A DNA stretch of 9,198 nucleotides from Acetobacteraceae bacterium (GTDB taxonomy: Bacteria; Pseudomonadota; Alphaproteobacteria; Acetobacterales; Acetobacteraceae), in the NCBI GenBank assembly GCA_025356735.1, contig JANXRT010000281.1:1-9198 (forward strand), written 5' to 3'. Made by a program: the position numbers and the translations under genes. Shown here piece by piece: positions 7,716 to 9,198 of this stretch (within the stretch, counting starts at the first letter, position 1; every line of letters starts with the position of its first letter). Below the pieces are notes generated by a model. That model had not been told where the DNA came from. It did not search any database and worked only from the letters and a program-made list of their open reading frames with translations.

Positions 7716-7767
7716 GGAAGCAAGTTATGGGGCTCTGCCCCAAACCCCTCCGGGGGAGCGCCCCCGT
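7716..7767 (+). repeat. Two-hairpin intergenic repeat, copy 2, directly after tetR
   Basis: GAAGCAAG (7717-7724) starts two bases after the tetR stop. Hairpin 1 follows: TGGGGC-TCT-GCCCCA, 7728-7742, with a 6-bp stem and 3-nt loop. Next come ACCCC (7744-7748) and hairpin 2: CGGGGG-AGCG-CCCCCG, 7751-7766, with a 6-bp stem. The order and linker match copy 1 in the opposite orientation, while the stem bases differ in a compensated way, so base pairing rather than sequence is conserved. Its place between two convergent 3' ends means it may also act as a bidirectional terminator or RNA 3'-end structure. TGGGTTCAGGG at 7780-7790 resembles the AACCC edge of copy 1 read backwards, perhaps a remnant of another unit. 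Confidence 0.6.
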
Positions 7768-7792
7768 GGGCGCACTCCTTGGGTTCAGGGAT

Positions 7793-8719
7793 TTAAGGGG
7801 CGGTTGGGTAGGGGGAGCGGCAGGATGGTTTCATGGCCTGTATGTCAGATACCATGACGGGTGGTTTGGCGAGCGCTGCAGACGCTACCAGGGCTTCAAT
7901 CAGGGCGCGGCACTCAGACTCCCCCGTCGCCAGTAATTGGCGGAAGGACCGGATGCGCGACATCGACCAGAGCGCGGCCGCCACCACCCGTATCGGGCTG
8001 CCGGCGATACGCCTTTTTGACGTCGGATAGAGCGGATGTCCAAGGTTCTTGATAAGCGTGAAGCTTGCGCGAACGCCGCGCGCCACGACCATCGCTTCTC
8101 CCCACGAGGCACCGCCGCCACGCCGTTCGCCGGCGACCGACACGCTTTCGAACGCCACACAGAGCGGAACGTGGCAGCGGAGCCAGAGTGGCATGTCGGG
8201 TTCGAGAACAGCGGGTAAACCGGCGGCGTTGAACGCGTCCACCCAGCGTTGCCGGCTCATGATGGTCTTCTGACCGGCGGCGCCGATTGTCGCCTTGAGC
8301 CTGCCGTTGCCATCCAATACGGCCTGCACGAACGGCATGCCGAAGGAGCATCGCTCGATGCCGATCGCATCTTGCAGGCGCTCCGGATGGAAGGTGTTGA
8401 ACATGAACTGGATGCATTTCGCTGCGCTGCGCTGCAAAGCCGGTAACAGCGCCTCCGTTTGGTGAGCAAGGAGCGTCACGATCACTAGATCGTAGGGCAT
8501 CTGCTCATCAAGCATGCTGGTAACCCGCACGTTTGACCGCTCGCCTTTCACGTCGATGATCGCGCTGTCGCGTTCCAGCTGCTGCAGCCGGGCTGAGCCA
8601 GGCCGCGCGATTACGGTGACATCATGGCCGCCGATGCGAGCCAGTTGAGACGCAAATGTGCTGCCTATTTTTCCGGCGCCGAGAACGGCAATTCGGAGTG
8701 GTGGAGAAGGTGCGGGCAT
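7793..8719 (-). CDS. Ketopantoate reductase-fold (ApbA/PanE-like) oxidoreductase
   Basis: The protein has 308 residues, close to PanE (about 303). The N-terminal Rossmann domain has the dinucleotide loop GAGKIG (14-19). An Arg at 39 after beta-2 (TVIARPGSAR) suggests NADP(H). FMFNTFHP around residue 108 occupies the place of the QNG segment. The all-helical C-terminal domain starts around residue 155. The PanE signature with catalytic Lys and the following Asn is not present: PLWLRCHVPL (177-186) has Arg181 at the Lys position and Pro185 at the Asn position, so a role in pantothenate synthesis is doubtful. The start is ATG 8717-8719, with AGGAA (complement of 8725-8729) 5 nt upstream. A longer start at 8773 would add 18 residues without family similarity or a clear ribosome site. 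TAA is at 7793-7795. It stands alone on the minus strand, convergent with tetR. Substrate unknown. Confidence 0.85.
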   Translation of the reverse strand: MPAPSPPLRIAVLGAGKIGSTFASQLARIGGHDVTVIARPGSARLQQLERDSAIIDVKGERSNVRVTSMLDEQMPYDLVIVTLLAHQTEALLPALQRSAAKCIQFMFNTFHPERLQDAIGIERCSFGMPFVQAVLDGNGRLKATIGAAGQKTIMSRQRWVDAFNAAGLPAVLEPDMPLWLRCHVPLCVAFESVSVAGERRGGGASWGEAMVVARGVRASFTLIKNLGHPLYPTSKRRIAGSPIRVVAAALWSMSRIRSFRQLLATGESECRALIEALVASAALAKPPVMVSDIQAMKPSCRSPYPTAP

Positions 8720-8866
8720 GACGGTTCCTGTGAAGGTGCGGTTCGGACACACCAAGTTTTGGCCGCGACCCACAGGTAGGCAAGAAGGCCGAATGTGTCA
8801 TGCCGTGAATGTCCGTGTCTGGACATCGCATGTGAGTCGCTGAGTGGCTGACTTGGGTGGAGGCTA

Positions 8867-8999
8867 TGTGAAAACGTGGATGCGGCGTCCTGGCACATAT
8901 GATTCCGATGCTATAGCGCTGGGAGCTGCGCACATGCTTCAAGCTTGGGACCGTAACAGCAATACAGTTGCCAGTTAATGTTACGGTATAGTTTTCACA
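8867..8999. repeat. Outer 9-bp inverted repeat pair in the gene-free stretch
   Basis: TGTGAAAAC at 8867-8875 is matched by its exact reverse complement GTTTTCACA at 8991-8999, 115 nt apart. The pair brackets nearly all of the AT-richer core and the inner repeat. A 9-bp match at this distance could arise by chance, so it is only a candidate boundary of a small element or a pair of regulator sites. Confidence 0.35.
8950..8987. repeat. Inner 9-bp inverted repeat pair, 20-nt spacer
   Basis: ACCGTAACA (8950-8958) and TGTTACGGT (8979-8987) are perfect reverse complements separated by 20 nt. The outer ends are about four helical turns apart, so the pair could bind a dimeric or tetrameric regulator, or form an RNA hairpin with a large loop. 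TATAGT (8987-8992) overlaps the right arm and resembles a -10 box, but no -35 box sits at the proper distance. Confidence 0.4.
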
Positions 9000-9083
9000 C
9001 TGCCTGGGTGGGAAGCGGACGGTCCGTAGTGAAGCGAAGGGGGCGGACAGGCCGACGAGGCTAGCGCCTCCCCGGTCACCTGG

Positions 9084-9198
9084 TCAGCGTCCAAAAAGCC
9101 GTGGGTCGAGCGTGACCGGTTGCTCCGGCCCGACCGGGATTCGTATGGCGTCCGGGTGGTCCGGGTTTACCACGACGTTGTCGTCACGGCCGGCCGTG
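9084..9198 (-). CDS. C-terminal end of a RES-domain-like protein (5' part beyond the window)
   Basis: On the minus strand the last 37 codons of an open frame run from the right edge to a TGA at 9086-9084. The visible peptide includes NVVVNPDHPDAIRI and then VTLDPRLFGR before the stop. Asn-Pro-x-His-Pro followed by a short strand and a final Asp-Pro-Arg-Leu is how I remember RES-family proteins ending. Some of these are NAD+-degrading toxins paired with an Xre/MbcA/ParS-type antitoxin encoded just upstream. That partner would lie beyond 9198 and cannot be seen. The N-terminal Arg and Glu active-site residues are also outside, so activity cannot be judged. The fragment is too short for certainty; an unrelated protein with a similar tail remains possible. 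Confidence 0.55.
   Translation of the reverse strand, partial: TAGRDDNVVVNPDHPDAIRIPVGPEQPVTLDPRLFGR

Larger units (their letters stand above)
8720..9083. other. Gene-free stretch with AT-richer core and inverted repeats
   Basis: No convincing coding frame was found on either strand; the short open frames show no family motifs and are shadows or chance. It should contain the promoter of the minus-strand PanE-like gene, but no box pair with good spacing was found. TTGAAG (minus, 8942-8937) and TATAGC (minus, 8915-8910) are 21 nt apart, which is too wide. About 8860-9000 is visibly less GC-rich than the rest. It holds the nested inverted repeats listed separately and the palindrome CAAGCTTG (8940-8947). 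Nearer the RES-like gene, GAGGC-TAGC-GCCTC (9057-9070) can form a short hairpin downstream of that gene's stop, without a T-run. Confidence 0.6.

Noticed and set aside
7914..8417. 167-codon minus-strand frame inside the PanE-like gene
   Set aside because: It is a frame-shifted reading of the same strand, Arg-rich and without motifs, while the PanE-fold frame is continuous and has a Rossmann loop.
8720..8773. Upstream ATG (8773) for the PanE-like gene
   Set aside because: The extra 18 residues have no resemblance to the family, and the AGGAA site with 5-nt spacing points to the ATG at 8719.
8622..8942. 106-codon minus-strand frame covering the gene-free stretch
   Set aside because: His/Arg/Ser-rich, no family motif, no good ribosome site, and it overlaps the start of the PanE-like gene in another frame.
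9185..9198. Perfect 14-bp palindrome CACGGCCGGCCGTG at the right edge
   Set aside because: It falls within codons of the RES-like frame, and such GGCC-type palindromes are common by composition in GC-rich DNA; the edge prevents judging its context.
1..9198. CRISPR arrays, tRNA or rRNA genes, transposase genes
   Set aside because: No regularly spaced direct repeats, cloverleaf-like segments or transposase motifs were seen on either strand.

Overview
The window reads as a high-GC chromosomal segment of an alphaproteobacterium. The gene order carA-carB-greA, the strong G/C bias at third codon positions and a family of two-hairpin intergenic repeats suggest Rhodospirillales, most likely Acetobacteraceae. 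The taxon is an inference from gene style; there is no rRNA or marker here that fixes it.

Layout. Positions 1-6259 hold a forward-strand housekeeping block. It contains carA (5' end cut by the window edge) and carB, which encode the two subunits of carbamoyl-phosphate synthetase for pyrimidine and arginine synthesis. These are followed by greA (transcript-cleavage elongation factor, GTG start) and a medium-length threonine ammonia-lyase with one C-terminal ACT domain. All four lie in the same direction with gaps of about 41-107 bp and no strong terminator, so read-through or an operon is plausible.

From 6256 the architecture becomes accessory. A short-chain dehydrogenase (SDR) gene on the minus strand converges on ilvA with interlocked stop codons. 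Divergent from it is a TetR-type regulator gene. The 101-bp space between them contains a perfect 18-bp palindrome. This palindrome is half of a two-hairpin repeat, and a diverged second copy in opposite orientation sits immediately after the tetR stop codon. The regulator gene is therefore bracketed by an inverted pair of repeat units.

Beyond it, a minus-strand gene encodes a ketopantoate-reductase-fold (ApbA/PanE) oxidoreductase that lacks the usual catalytic Lys/Asn signature, so it is probably not a pantothenate-pathway enzyme. About 360 bp without a recognisable gene follow. This stretch is more AT-rich than its neighbours and carries two nested 9-bp inverted repeats. At the right edge the last 37 codons of a minus-strand gene are visible; their sequence resembles the C-terminal end of RES-domain proteins (NAD+-degrading toxins of Xre-RES toxin-antitoxin modules).

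How they fit together: CarA hydrolyses glutamine and feeds ammonia to CarB, and GreA rescues stalled RNA polymerase. IlvA makes 2-oxobutanoate from threonine for isoleucine synthesis. The SDR/TetR pair looks like a small locally regulated oxidoreductase unit. No complete new multi-gene system is visible. The points most worth a second look are the inverted repeat pair around tetR, the atypical PanE-like enzyme, and the RES-like gene whose partner would lie outside the window.
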